From NCBI GenBank assembly GCA_036001465.1, contig DASYUH010000060.1, forward strand, positions 1 through 64,000: a stretch of DNA of 64,000 bases. Direction: 5' to 3'. The stretch's first letter is position 1. Each line of letters opens with the position of its first letter. The translations under genes were made by a program, and so were the position numbers. Origin of the DNA: Candidatus Polarisedimenticolia bacterium (GTDB taxonomy: Bacteria > Acidobacteriota > Polarisedimenticolia > Gp22-AA2). A model generated the notes under the pieces. It saw only the letters and a program-made list of their open reading frames with translations. It made no database searches and was not told the origin of the DNA. Of the stretch, positions 30,966-40,307 are shown piece by piece.

Positions 30966-33674
30966 ATGGGCCTCTTAGAGCGCCTTCGGCCGCAGCCCGG
31001 CTGGAAGGATCCGGACCCGAAAGTGCGGCGGGCCGCCGTCGGCCAGATCGCGGATGTCGCCCTGATCGTCGATCTGGCGCGCACGGACCCCGATCCCGGC
31101 GTGCGGGAGGAGGCCCAGGCGGCGCTCCTGTCCCACGCCCTCGAGGGCACGGACGAGGCGGCCGGCCGGAAGGCGGTCGAGGCGATCGAGGATGCGCGGA
31201 TCCTCCTTCAGATCGCGAGGCAGGCGGCCCACGAGCAGGCCAGCCGCGCCGCGCTGTCCCGCCTCTCGGAACCGAAGGCGCTCGCCAGCGTGGCGCGACA
31301 CGGCCGGCATGCCGCCGTCCGGCTCGAGGCCCTGGCGCGGGTTGTCGAGCTTCCCGCGGCGGACGGCGTCGTGCGCGACGAGCTCGCCGCGATCGCCCTG
31401 AAGAGCCCGCACGATGACGCCGCCCTGTCGGCCCTGGAGCATCTGACCGGATCGGATCGCTTCGGATCGTCGGGCGAATCCCCCGCGGGCGACTTCCTGG
31501 ACGCCGTCGCGCAGCACGGCAAGAGCCGCGCCGCCGTCAGGCGCGCCCGCACGATCCTGCACGAACGGCAGGCGGCCGGCGCCGCCGTCCGCCCCCCGAC
31601 CGACCGGCGGGCGCAGATCCGCCTGTGCGAGAAGGCCGAGGCCCTCGCACGCTCGGGTGAGTGCGAGACGCTGTCCGCCGAAATCGCGGCGATCCAGGAT
31701 GCCTGGACCGATCTGGTGCCCCGGGTGGACGACGATCTCGACGAGCGCTTCCAGGCGGCGATGCCGAAGGCGCGCGAGAGGCTGCGCCATAACCTGACGG
31801 AGCGGGAGGACCGGCGCCGCCACGCGGAGCTCCTGCGCGCCCGCCGCGAGCGGCACATCGTGCCGCGCATCCTGATCCTCGAGACGCTCGAATCAGCCGA
31901 AGGGGACAGCCTGCCGCGGGCGATCGAGGATGCCACCTGGGAGTGGGAGCACCTCGGCCCGCTCGCCGGCCTGCGGCCGGACGATCCGGTCGACTCCGAG
32001 GTCCTGGCCGAGGCGCGCGGCCTGGAAGCCAGGTTCGAGTCCGCGCGCGCTTCCGGACGGACCCGCTTCGAGACCTGGCAGCAGGATCGGGAGCGGCATC
32101 GTCTTGAGGAGATCGACCTCGCCGCCCGCCAGGACAAGCAGCGCCTCCGGGAGGAGGCGGCGCAGGAGAAGCGGGATCACCTGGCGCGGCTCCAGAAGCT
32201 GTGCGAGCGCGCCGAACGCCTGCTGAAGTCGGCCGCCCTGTCGCTCGGCAAGGCCGAGCCCGCGCTGCGTGAGGTGCGCGCCGTCCTCGACACTATGCCT
32301 CCGCTTCCTACGCGGCGCGACCACGACACGCTGCTCGAGCGCCTCAAGGCGATCCGCGCGGCGCTCGCCCCCCGGCTCCAGGAGGCGCGGGAGTCCGACA
32401 AGTGGAAGCGTTGGGCCAACACCAACGTGCAGGAGGAGCTGTGCGCCCGGGCCGAGGCGCTCCTCCCCATCGCCGACCCCGAGGAGGCCGCCCGCCGTCT
32501 TCCGGATCTCCTGGAGCGCTGGAAGACCGCGAGCGTCGCCGAGCCCGACAGGGCGCAGGCCCTGTGGCAGCGCTTCAAGACCGCGACCGATGCCGTGCGC
32601 GCCCGCCACGAGTCGCTCCTGCAGGAGCGCACCGACTTCAAGCACGCGCTGTGCGAGAAGGCCGAGGCGCTCGCCGCCTCCACCGACTGGATCAAGACGG
32701 CGGAGGCGATCAAGGGGCTTCAGGCCGAATGGAAAACCGCGGGAACGGCCGCCCGCGGCCAGGAGAAGGCGCTGTGGGAGCGCTTTCGGAGGGCCTGCGA
32801 CGAGTTCTTCACCCGCCGCGACCAGGACCGCTCGAAGCGGAAGGAGGAGTGGGCGAAGAACGTGGAGAGCCGGGAGGCGCTCATCGCCCGCGCCGAGTCC
32901 CTGGCCGAGTCCACCGACTGGAAGCCCACGGCCGCCGAATTCAAGAGGCTCCAGGCGGAGTGGAAGACGATCGGCCCCGCCCGCCCGAGCCGCTCCGAGG
33001 CGCTCTGGCGGCGCTTCCGTGCCGCCGGCGATCGCTTCTTCGATCGGTACAAGCGCCGGGAGCAGATCGACAGGGACATGGCCCTGGCGGGGCGCGAAGC
33101 GATTTGCGCGGAGGTGGAGGCGTTCCAGATGGACGTCCCCGCCGAGGGGCTGCTGCCCCGTCTGGAGGCCGCCTGGGACCGCTGGAAGAAGAGCCCATCC
33201 CTGCCGGACGCTCTCGCCGGACCGGTCGGCGAGCGCTTCCAGGCGGCTCTCGACGGCCTGGTCGTCAGGAATCCGGAGGCCCTGAAGGGAACGGCGTTGG
33301 ACGCAGAGACCAACCGGAGCAGGATGGAAGATCTGTGCGTCCGATTGGAGCGGCTCCTGCCGGGCGGCGGCCCCGCCTCGGCGGACAACCTCTCACCCGT
33401 GACCCGGCTGGCGACGATGTGGCGCGAGGCCCTCGCCTCCAACACCATCGGCGGCAAGGTCGCCGAAGAGGCCCGGCAGCGCGCCGACGCCGAAGAGGTC
33501 AGGAAGGCGCGCGATGCCTGGCAGAGGATCGGCTATGCGCACGAGAACGACCGCCGGACGCTCGGGGCGCGCTTCGAGCAGGCGTGCCGGCGCCTGGCGC
33601 CTCCGCCGGCGGCCGAGCGCGGCCCCGCCCCGTCCCGGCCGCCACGACGGACCGTCGCCTCGGGCAAGCGCTAG
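30966..33674 (+). CDS. Large DUF349-repeat coiled-coil protein
   Basis: A 902-residue, highly charged, mostly helical cytoplasmic protein. The N-terminal 200 residues contain HEAT-like repeats (KVRRAAVGQIADVALIVDLA, GRHAAVRLEALARV). Several DUF349 repeats follow, recognisable by the LQAEWKTxG and ALWxRFRxAxDxFF motifs: two very similar copies lie at about 32640-32800 and 32890-33050. Function is unknown for most of the family. It is longer than typical members of 400-650 residues, and the HEAT part suggests a scaffold. It is a single gene with its own -10 box; the preceding gene is arginase. Confidence 0.85.
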   Translation: MGLLERLRPQPGWKDPDPKVRRAAVGQIADVALIVDLARTDPDPGVREEAQAALLSHALEGTDEAAGRKAVEAIEDARILLQIARQAAHEQASRAALSRLSEPKALASVARHGRHAAVRLEALARVVELPAADGVVRDELAAIALKSPHDDAALSALEHLTGSDRFGSSGESPAGDFLDAVAQHGKSRAAVRRARTILHERQAAGAAVRPPTDRRAQIRLCEKAEALARSGECETLSAEIAAIQDAWTDLVPRVDDDLDERFQAAMPKARERLRHNLTEREDRRRHAELLRARRERHIVPRILILETLESAEGDSLPRAIEDATWEWEHLGPLAGLRPDDPVDSEVLAEARGLEARFESARASGRTRFETWQQDRERHRLEEIDLAARQDKQRLREEAAQEKRDHLARLQKLCERAERLLKSAALSLGKAEPALREVRAVLDTMPPLPTRRDHDTLLERLKAIRAALAPRLQEARESDKWKRWANTNVQEELCARAEALLPIADPEEAARRLPDLLERWKTASVAEPDRAQALWQRFKTATDAVRARHESLLQERTDFKHALCEKAEALAASTDWIKTAEAIKGLQAEWKTAGTAARGQEKALWERFRRACDEFFTRRDQDRSKRKEEWAKNVESREALIARAESLAESTDWKPTAAEFKRLQAEWKTIGPARPSRSEALWRRFRAAGDRFFDRYKRREQIDRDMALAGREAICAEVEAFQMDVPAEGLLPRLEAAWDRWKKSPSLPDALAGPVGERFQAALDGLVVRNPEALKGTALDAETNRSRMEDLCVRLERLLPGGGPASADNLSPVTRLATMWREALASNTIGGKVAEEARQRADAEEVRKARDAWQRIGYAHENDRRTLGARFEQACRRLAPPPAAERGPAPSRPPRRTVASGKR

Positions 33675-33707
33675 GAGTGTGTCGGGGTATTCGGAGGAAG
33701 AGCCACC

Positions 33708-33986
33708 GTGAAGACGATCAGGAACAAGACGTACAAACCCCTCAAGCTCACCTTTTCCGGCGGGAAGGTCCTCTACCTCGGTCCGGGCAAGACCGGCCAG
33801 GTCCCCGATGACGCGATCCTGCAGAGGTCGATCCAGGCGTTGATCAGCGCCGCCACCATCGAGGTCCTCGACGGCGGCAATGCGCACTCCCAGGACAGCG
33901 GCGGGAACAAGGCGGCGCCCCACGAGGCCACGCGGGGCCACAAGCCGGGAATGTCCACGCCGACGAAGAGCCAGCGCGGCGGATGA
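33708..33986 (+). CDS. Small protein of unknown function
   Basis: A 92-residue protein starting at GTG 33708 with GGAGGA nine bases upstream. Residues 1-55 look like a compact beta domain (YKPLKLTFSGGKVLYLGPGKTG); the remaining third is polar, rich in Gly, Ser, Lys and probably disordered. No signal peptide or membrane helix. It follows the DUF349 gene by 33 bases on the same strand and may be co-transcribed. I do not recognise it. Confidence 0.65.
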   Translation: MKTIRNKTYKPLKLTFSGGKVLYLGPGKTGQVPDDAILQRSIQALISAATIEVLDGGNAHSQDSGGNKAAPHEATRGHKPGMSTPTKSQRGG

Positions 33987-34005
33987 GATCGGCGGCGCGG
34001 TCCGC

Positions 34006-36210
34006 CTACTTGATGATCGAGATGATCACGTCGTGGACCGATCCGTCGTCGATCCGGGTGCGGACCACGTAGCTGGTGTTGATCGACAGGGACAGCGTGC
34101 CGAGGTTGTAGATGTACTGGCGGCCCGCGGCGTCGTAGCGGTAGATGTTGTCGGTGTTCGCCTGGCCCGGTGACGTCACGTCCTTCACCTTGTTGCCCAC
34201 CACGCCGTCCCGATAGAAAAACACCTCGATCGTGGCGAACGCGCCCGCCACGTTCGCGCCCGCGCAATTGCGGATGGAGAACTTGAAGGGGATCACCTGC
34301 CTGCGGTGGAACACGCCGCTGCCGTCGTCCTCCACCGGCTGCCCGAAACCGGAGAAGACGTAGGCCTCGTCGATCAGGCCGTCGCAATCGTCGTCCACGC
34401 CGTTGCAGATTTCAGGTCCGGGCTCCACCGGGACGCAGACCTGGGGGATTCCGCCGATGCAGGCGCTGATGGTGCGGACGCAGGCGCCGCTGCCGCACGT
34501 GATCGTCCCCAGTCCCTCGTCCACGGCGCCGTCGCAGTCGTTGTCGACTCCGTCGCACACCTCCCCGGTCGGCTCGCTCGACGGGTTGCAGACCAGGTGC
34601 CCCTCGAAGCAGGCGGTCGTCCCGGTGGCGCAGGCTCCCAGCCCCCCGGCGACCTGGCATGCCTGGCCCCCGCCGGGGTTGCCGTCGTCGACGAGCCCGT
34701 CGCAATCGTCGTCCATGCCGTTGCAGATCTCCGCGGCGCCGGGATGGATGGTCGGGATCTGATCGTTGCAGTCCGCCAGAATCCCCGAGCCCGCGGCGGG
34801 ACAAAGCGGGTAGCCGTCCTGGTCGAAATCGAACGTCGGATCGATGGACGAGCAGTCGACGACTCCCTGGATCGCGCAGGCCACCTTGACAGGGGACCAC
34901 GCCACCGACCCGCCGACGCGGGTGGGATCCGGAACGATGGTGAGGATCGGCTCGACGGAGGTGGTGACGTCGGTGAACGGCGGGAAGGTCAGCCCGCCGT
35001 CGGTCGATCGGGAGAACAGGAGCCGCAGGCGCGGCTCGAAGGCCGCGTCCTTCTTGTAGACCATCTCCGTGAGGCCGGAGATCGGCGATTCGATCGTGAG
35101 CACCCGGCACGGGAAGGGGTCCTCGGGGGGAGACGGCTCGTAACCCGGCGGGAACGGGGGCTCCGAGGGACCGGGCAGGGTGGCGCTGCACGCCGCGGTC
35201 CCCGCCGGGAGGTTGTTCTCGTTCGTGACCTGTAAGAGGAACCCGTCGCCGCAGCAGACGACCTGGTCCACGACCGGCCCGCCAGGCAGCGCATGGAAGC
35301 AGACCGGCAGCGCGCAGGTGTTGCCCGCGCCGTCGGTGGCGATCACCGTCGCCTGCCCGTCCAGGGAGAAGTCGGTCTGGGCCGCCGTGAAGCCCGCGAC
35401 GGGATCCCCGGTCTGGAAGGCCGGATCGAGGCTCACGGAGACGTTCGTCCCGCCCGGCCGCAGCGCCACGCTGGCGATTCCGGAGTCGCACGCCTGGTCG
35501 TCGGTCGCCGTGCCGGCGATGACCACGGTGCTCCCCTGCTCGACCGGGTGGCCGGTGCACACGGGCGGCGTGACGTCCAGCGGACAGGAGCGGCCGAAGA
35601 ACAGGTTGTCGATCGTGAACTCCTCGTAGCCGCCCTGGCCGCCGTTCTTGAACCCGGCCGTCAGGGTGACCCTCACGATCGGCGTGTCCGAGGTGGCGCC
35701 GAAGAAGATGGGGGCCGCTTGGCTCGGGTGCGGGTTGACGACGGAACGGGTGACGAAGGTCTGGCCGGCGAGCTCGAACCGGACCGTGACGTTGGTGGCG
35801 GCCGGATCCTGGTCGGTCAGATAGAAGGAGAAGGCCGCGGTGGTCGGCGCGAACTCCAGGACGATCGCCTGCGGAGGCTTGGTCGTGCTCCGCGCGAAGC
35901 CGCCCCCCAGGACGTTGGGGACCGACTTGGCCCCTCCGGTCGTCATCACCTGGATAGGGATGAAGTTCCGGAGGCCCGAATTCGGGGAGGAAATCGTCAC
36001 GCCCGGGATCTGATCGGTGATCCGCCGGCCCGCCGGGAAGGAGTCCCAGTTCTCCAGGGTGTGCGGGGTGACGACAGCCGCGCGAAATGCGGCCTCGTCC
36101 TGGTAGTCGAGCAGGGTCGCCGCGTCCGCTCGTGCGGCGCCGGCGGCCACCCACAGGACCATGGACAGGGACAGCTGCGCTCTAGACCAGACAGACCCCG
36201 ATTGGGGCAA
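34006..36210 (-). CDS. Secreted MopE-like protein with putative metal-binding repeats
   Basis: A large secreted protein of about 734 residues. Three MopE-type repeats of the pattern E-(I/V)-C-(N/D)-G-x-D-(D/N)-D-C-D-G are encoded near 34710, 34540 and 34390; such acidic Cys pairs bind calcium or copper in related proteins. The N-terminal part (about 30-210) is a beta-sandwich with Y-E-E-F-T-I-D-N-L-F-F, a typical PEP-like/carbohydrate-binding fold. The last 110 residues form a separate beta domain. A strong promoter ends at 36275, so the ATG at 36273 cannot be used; TTG 36210 with GAGGAG eight bases upstream opens a good signal peptide. ATG 36255 is possible. Confidence 0.8.
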   Translation of the reverse strand: MPQSGSVWSRAQLSLSMVLWVAAGAARADAATLLDYQDEAAFRAAVVTPHTLENWDSFPAGRRITDQIPGVTISSPNSGLRNFIPIQVMTTGGAKSVPNVLGGGFARSTTKPPQAIVLEFAPTTAAFSFYLTDQDPAATNVTVRFELAGQTFVTRSVVNPHPSQAAPIFFGATSDTPIVRVTLTAGFKNGGQGGYEEFTIDNLFFGRSCPLDVTPPVCTGHPVEQGSTVVIAGTATDDQACDSGIASVALRPGGTNVSVSLDPAFQTGDPVAGFTAAQTDFSLDGQATVIATDGAGNTCALPVCFHALPGGPVVDQVVCCGDGFLLQVTNENNLPAGTAACSATLPGPSEPPFPPGYEPSPPEDPFPCRVLTIESPISGLTEMVYKKDAAFEPRLRLLFSRSTDGGLTFPPFTDVTTSVEPILTIVPDPTRVGGSVAWSPVKVACAIQGVVDCSSIDPTFDFDQDGYPLCPAAGSGILADCNDQIPTIHPGAAEICNGMDDDCDGLVDDGNPGGGQACQVAGGLGACATGTTACFEGHLVCNPSSEPTGEVCDGVDNDCDGAVDEGLGTITCGSGACVRTISACIGGIPQVCVPVEPGPEICNGVDDDCDGLIDEAYVFSGFGQPVEDDGSGVFHRRQVIPFKFSIRNCAGANVAGAFATIEVFFYRDGVVGNKVKDVTSPGQANTDNIYRYDAAGRQYIYNLGTLSLSINTSYVVRTRIDDGSVHDVIISIIK

Positions 36211-36274
36211 CTGGGTGACTCCTCGCTCGTTTCCTGTTCCGGGGCTTCCGAGCATCCCGGGGAAAAGATGCAAG

Positions 36275-36303
36275 AATATGCGTTAAGAGCATGCCCGTGT
36301 CAA
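36275..36303 (-). promoter_or_regulatory. Strong sigma-70-type promoter of the MopE-like gene
   Basis: On the minus strand a perfect TTGACA (36303-36298), 17 bases, then CATATT (36280-36275). Predicted start point is near 36268, which removes the ATG at 36273 as a start codon. Confidence 0.7.
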
Positions 36304-36356
36304 TCATTATTCTGGGGTGAATGACCGCCAGGCCGGCCCGGGAATCCTTGCCGCGC

Positions 36357-38234
36357 CTATCTTCCCAGCCACTCCGGCAGCGCCGTGGTCAGGGCGGGGA
36401 CGTAGGTGATGACCAGGACCCCCGCCAGGAGGACCAGGAGCATCGGCACGACGGCGCGGTAGACCTCGAGAAGCGGCTTGTCGAAACGGTAGGAGGACAG
36501 GAACAGGTTCATCCCGACGGGCGGCGTCAGGTAGCCGAGCTCCATGTTGGCCAGGAAGATGATCCCGAGGTGGACCGGGTCGATGCCGAACGCCTCCCCC
36601 ATCGGGACGATCAGGGGGGCCACGACGACGATCGCCGAGAAGATGTCCATGAGGCACCCCACGACGAGCAGGAACAGGTTGAGTACCAGGAGGAACACGA
36701 GGGGCGAGTCGATCGCCCCCTTTACCCAGGTCACGGCGCGCGCCGGGACCTCGGCGTCCACCAGGTAGGACGTGAACCCGAGCGCCACGCCGAGAATGAG
36801 CAGCACCCCGCCGACCAGGACACCGCATTCGGTCATGGTGTGCAACAGGTCGCTCCTGAGCTTCAGGTCGCGGTACACGAAGGCCTCCACGACGAAGGCG
36901 TACAGGGCGGTCAGGGCCGCCGCCTCGACCAGGGTGGCGAACCCTCCGTAAAGCCCGACGAGGACGACGATCGGCAGGAGCAGCTCCCATTTGGCCTCGA
37001 GGACGGCAGCCCACGCCTCGCGCCGGTCGAATCGCCGTCCCCCGGCTGCCCCGCCGGCCCGGCGGCTTCCCCACCAGCCGGCAAGCAGGAGCATCAGCAC
37101 TCCCGGCAGAAATCCTCCCAGGAACATCCGGTCGATCGGGGTGTGCGCCACGATGCCGTAAAGGATCACGGGCAGGCTCGGCGGGAACAGAAGCCCCAGC
37201 GATCCCCCCGCCGTCAACAGGCCGAGCGAGTCCTTCTCGGAGCAGCGCGCCGCCAGGAGCACCGGCATCAGGAGACCTCCCAGGGCAAGGATGGTGACAC
37301 CGGAGGCCCCGGTGAACGAGGTGAAGAAGGCGCACACCAGGACCGTGGCGATCGCCGGCCCGCCCCGGATCCAGCCGGCCAGGGCCTGGAAGACGCGCAC
37401 CAGGCGCTTCGAGGCCCCCCCTTCCGCGAAGAAATACCCGGCCAGGGTGAACAGGGGGATCGTCGGCAGGGTGGGCGACACGACGAGCCTGTAGGTCTCG
37501 ACCGGGATCGACGCGATCGGCACCCCTTCCCCCCAGAACAGGATCAGGGCCGCGCCTCCCAGCGCCGTGAACACCGGTGCGCCCACGGCCGTCGCCAGGA
37601 CGAGCGCCACGAAGGCCGGCACGACGAGCTGCGCGGGCGGCAGGGGCGGTCGCACCATGAGGTAGAGAGCGATGGCGACGAGCAGCAGCGTCATGCCCCG
37701 TCCGGTCCTTGAGTAGGATGAGTGCCGCAGGAGGCGCCAGGCGACCAGGGCGAACCCCAGCGGGAGCATCGCCTCGACGACCCAGAGCGGCAGGCTGCCG
37801 ACCAGGAGCTTCCCGCCCTGACGCTCGGACAGGACGAGCTGCACGCTCGCGACGCACAGGAGCGCGGAGACCGTGGTCGCGAACGCGCCGCCGAAGACGC
37901 GCACCGCGGAGCGCGCCCACCCGGTCAGGAGCGTCGCGCCGGTCGACAGCGAGAGGAGACGCGCCTCGCGCGCCGCCACGGCGCCTCCCAGCATGCCGAT
38001 GGCGAGAGTCAGGTGCTGCACGATCGCGCTCGATCCGGGGATGCCGAACCCCGCCGAAGTGCGCAGCACGATTTCGGCGATCGGGATGATCGCCATCGCG
38101 GCGAGGAACAGGGACAGGAGGCCGTTCTCGGTGGTGAGCGCCGCCCGTCGCCAGCCGGCCCGGCGGCGCTCGCGCGTGCGCCTCACCCCCGTGCCGGCGA
38201 GGATCTCGGGTGAGTCGCTCCAGAGAGAGCTCAT
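36357..38234 (-). CDS. TRAP transporter fused permease (DctQ-DctM)
   Basis: A 625-residue membrane protein joining both TRAP membrane subunits. Residues about 30-180 form the four-helix DctQ part; from about 190 on comes the 12-helix DctM part, with P-L-F-T-L-A-G-Y-F-F, GLLFPPSLPVILYG and GYLTPPVGMNLFL as landmarks. It drives sodium-dependent uptake of an organic acid delivered by the binding protein. ATG 38234 overlaps the dctP stop by 4 bp. With DctP and the TatT lipoprotein upstream it forms a TPR-associated TRAP system. Confidence 0.93.
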   Translation of the reverse strand: MSSLWSDSPEILAGTGVRRTRERRRAGWRRAALTTENGLLSLFLAAMAIIPIAEIVLRTSAGFGIPGSSAIVQHLTLAIGMLGGAVAAREARLLSLSTGATLLTGWARSAVRVFGGAFATTVSALLCVASVQLVLSERQGGKLLVGSLPLWVVEAMLPLGFALVAWRLLRHSSYSRTGRGMTLLLVAIALYLMVRPPLPPAQLVVPAFVALVLATAVGAPVFTALGGAALILFWGEGVPIASIPVETYRLVVSPTLPTIPLFTLAGYFFAEGGASKRLVRVFQALAGWIRGGPAIATVLVCAFFTSFTGASGVTILALGGLLMPVLLAARCSEKDSLGLLTAGGSLGLLFPPSLPVILYGIVAHTPIDRMFLGGFLPGVLMLLLAGWWGSRRAGGAAGGRRFDRREAWAAVLEAKWELLLPIVVLVGLYGGFATLVEAAALTALYAFVVEAFVYRDLKLRSDLLHTMTECGVLVGGVLLILGVALGFTSYLVDAEVPARAVTWVKGAIDSPLVFLLVLNLFLLVVGCLMDIFSAIVVVAPLIVPMGEAFGIDPVHLGIIFLANMELGYLTPPVGMNLFLSSYRFDKPLLEVYRAVVPMLLVLLAGVLVITYVPALTTALPEWLGR

Positions 38235-39286
38235 CCGCCCGGTCCGCCTCCCGCCGGTTTCAGCGCGGACGAGCGGTAGGCGTTGCGCAGGCGCAGCGCC
38301 TCGTCGAACACCTTGTCCGGCACGATGGGGCCGCGGATCCGGGGATAGGCGGTCTCGGCCGCGCGTCGCCAGGCTGCCTCGATCTCGGGCGAGCTCGGGA
38401 TGACCTTGAGACCGCGCTTCTTCATCGCTTCGATCGCCTGCTCGTTCCCGGCCCGGATCTCTCCCCGCAGCCTCTCACCCGCATCCGCCGCCGCCTTCAG
38501 CAGCACGGGCCGCGCCGGCGCCGGGACCCTGTCCCACGCCTTCCGCGTCACGACCGTGGCGCCGACGAGGGGCGCCCATTTCAGGTCGAGCATGTAGGGC
38601 GCCGGACCGAACCACTGCGACGCCAGAGCCAGCAGAGGCGTCGTGTCGAAGGCGTTGATCAGGCCGGATTGAAGGCCGGGCAGGATATCGGTTGCCGCCA
38701 GAGGGACCGGGTGGAACCCGGAGGCCTTCCACACGTCGACCGCCTCGTTGTCGCCGGCCCACACGAAGAGCTTCATCTTCCGGACGTCGTCCGGGGTCCG
38801 AAAGGGCTCCTTGGCGAAGAACATCACCCACCCGGCGTCGCCCCAGTTCAGCACCACGAAGTCCTTCTCTTCGAGGCGCCGCTCGAGGGCGGGGCGCAGC
38901 CCTTCGCGCACGTGGTCGAGCTCCTCGTACGAGCGGTACAGCATCGGGATCGTGAGGGCCGCCGCCGATTCGTCGATGTCCGAGAGGCCCACCGACGTCA
39001 GGGCGGCCGCCTGGATCTGCCCCACGCGCATCTTGCGCACCAGGTCGGGCTCGTCCCCGAGGACCCCGCCGGGGTAGATGCGCAGCGTGACCCCTCCGCC
39101 GGGCGCCTGCTTCCACTTGTCCCCCATCTCCTTGAAGATCTGGTGCCAGGAGGAGCCCTCCGGCGCGCTCGTCCCCATCTTCAGGACGACCGGAGGATCG
39201 GCCGCGACGGGGCCGAAGCCGGCGCTGCCGAGAAGCCCCGCAATCGCCAGGCGTGCGGCGGCCGGTCCTGCCATTCGGGACCTCAT
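38231..39286 (-). CDS. TRAP transporter solute-binding protein (DctP family)
   Basis: A 351-residue periplasmic binding protein with a signal peptide ending around PVAAD. LKMGTSAPEGSSWHQIFKEMGDKW (about 35-58) and the DILPGLQSGLINAFDTTP block are DctP family features. It captures a carboxylate, perhaps hydrophobic as in other TatT-linked systems, and hands it to the DctQM permease. ATG 39286 overlaps the TatT gene stop by 4 bp and its stop overlaps the permease start by 4 bp. Confidence 0.92.
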   Translation of the reverse strand: MRSRMAGPAAARLAIAGLLGSAGFGPVAADPPVVLKMGTSAPEGSSWHQIFKEMGDKWKQAPGGGVTLRIYPGGVLGDEPDLVRKMRVGQIQAAALTSVGLSDIDESAAALTIPMLYRSYEELDHVREGLRPALERRLEEKDFVVLNWGDAGWVMFFAKEPFRTPDDVRKMKLFVWAGDNEAVDVWKASGFHPVPLAATDILPGLQSGLINAFDTTPLLALASQWFGPAPYMLDLKWAPLVGATVVTRKAWDRVPAPARPVLLKAAADAGERLRGEIRAGNEQAIEAMKKRGLKVIPSSPEIEAAWRRAAETAYPRIRGPIVPDKVFDEALRLRNAYRSSALKPAGGGPGG

Positions 39287-40215
39287 CCGAGAGGCTCCTG
39301 GATGACGAACAGCTGGTCGGCGCGCGCCAGAAGCCAGCGGGCTCGCCTCTGCATCGACAGGTTGGCGAGCCGCCACTCGGGGCGCGCATCGGCGTCGATC
39401 GCCAGCGCCCGCTTCAGCAGATCCTCGAATTCGGCGCGGTCCTGCAGGCGCACCGCCACGGTCTCCGCCAGATCCACCAGGGGGGCGGCCCGCATTCCGC
39501 CCGAAAGCCGGAGCGCTTCCCGGAAATGCGCCCGCGCCCGCTCGACCGATCCCCCCATCGCCTCCGACCGGCCGCCCTCGAAGGCGATCAGGAATTCGTG
39601 GATGGCGCCATGATCGAACGCCGGGTCGAGCGCCAGGCCCCGCTTCATGAGGGCCTCGACGACGGGGAGGTCGGCCAGCAGCTCGGGGTCGTCCTTCTTC
39701 ATGGCGATCGCCCCGCCCCAGGCCGCCGCCGTCCAGTAGAGCAGGGGCACATCGTCGCGCTCCGCCTGCGCCGCGGCCGCCACGCTCCCGGAGCGCAGCG
39801 CCGGGGCGATGCCGTCGTGGCGGACCTCGAGCCCCCGCAGGCCGTAGTCCCGGGCCCGGAGGTAGAGCTTGCGCGCCCGCTCCCGCAGTGTCGCGGCCGC
39901 CGCCATGTCTTCGTCTTCCGCCTCGTCCGCCTCCTCCTGGACGAAGGCGTACGTGTACTGCGTGAATCCTCCCGCCGCCGCCAGGAGCAGTCCCCGATGC
40001 CTCGGGCTCTGGTCGAGGAGGCTTTCGATGAGCTTGAGCGCGAACGGAAGCGCCTCGCGGACGAGCGTCGGGTCGTTGTCGGACGCGTAGGTGGCGCCGC
40101 TTTCGGCCAGGGCGTCCCCCAGCCGGTTGATGGCGAAGGTCCTCATGGAGCAGGCGTTCCCCACGGCCAGGGCGCAGGCGCCGGTCAGGAGGAGCGCTCC
40201 GGCTGGGAGCCTCAT
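39283..40215 (-). CDS. TatT-like TPR lipoprotein of a TRAP transporter
   Basis: A 310-residue predicted lipoprotein (lipobox G-N-A-C, Cys22) whose body is a helical TPR bundle. GGFTQYTYAFVQEEADEAE, YTAAAWGGAIA and DHGAIHEFLIAFEGGRSEAMGGS are typical of the TRAP-transporter-associated TatT family, described in Treponema pallidum (Tp0956), where a trimer docks with the DctP-type protein. The gene is first of three overlapping TRAP genes; ATG 40215 has GAGG eight bases upstream. It may help collect hydrophobic ligands for the binding protein. Confidence 0.88.
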   Translation of the reverse strand: MRLPAGALLLTGACALAVGNACSMRTFAINRLGDALAESGATYASDNDPTLVREALPFALKLIESLLDQSPRHRGLLLAAAGGFTQYTYAFVQEEADEAEDEDMAAAATLRERARKLYLRARDYGLRGLEVRHDGIAPALRSGSVAAAAQAERDDVPLLYWTAAAWGGAIAMKKDDPELLADLPVVEALMKRGLALDPAFDHGAIHEFLIAFEGGRSEAMGGSVERARAHFREALRLSGGMRAAPLVDLAETVAVRLQDRAEFEDLLKRALAIDADARPEWRLANLSMQRRARWLLARADQLFVIQEPLG

Positions 40216-40307
40216 TCAGCGGGCCTCGTCTTAGAGCGGGAGGAACGGCTGCAGCCGAACGGCACCGTATCACGAGCCGCAGCGGCCTGCAAATCCCCGT
40301 GGGACCC

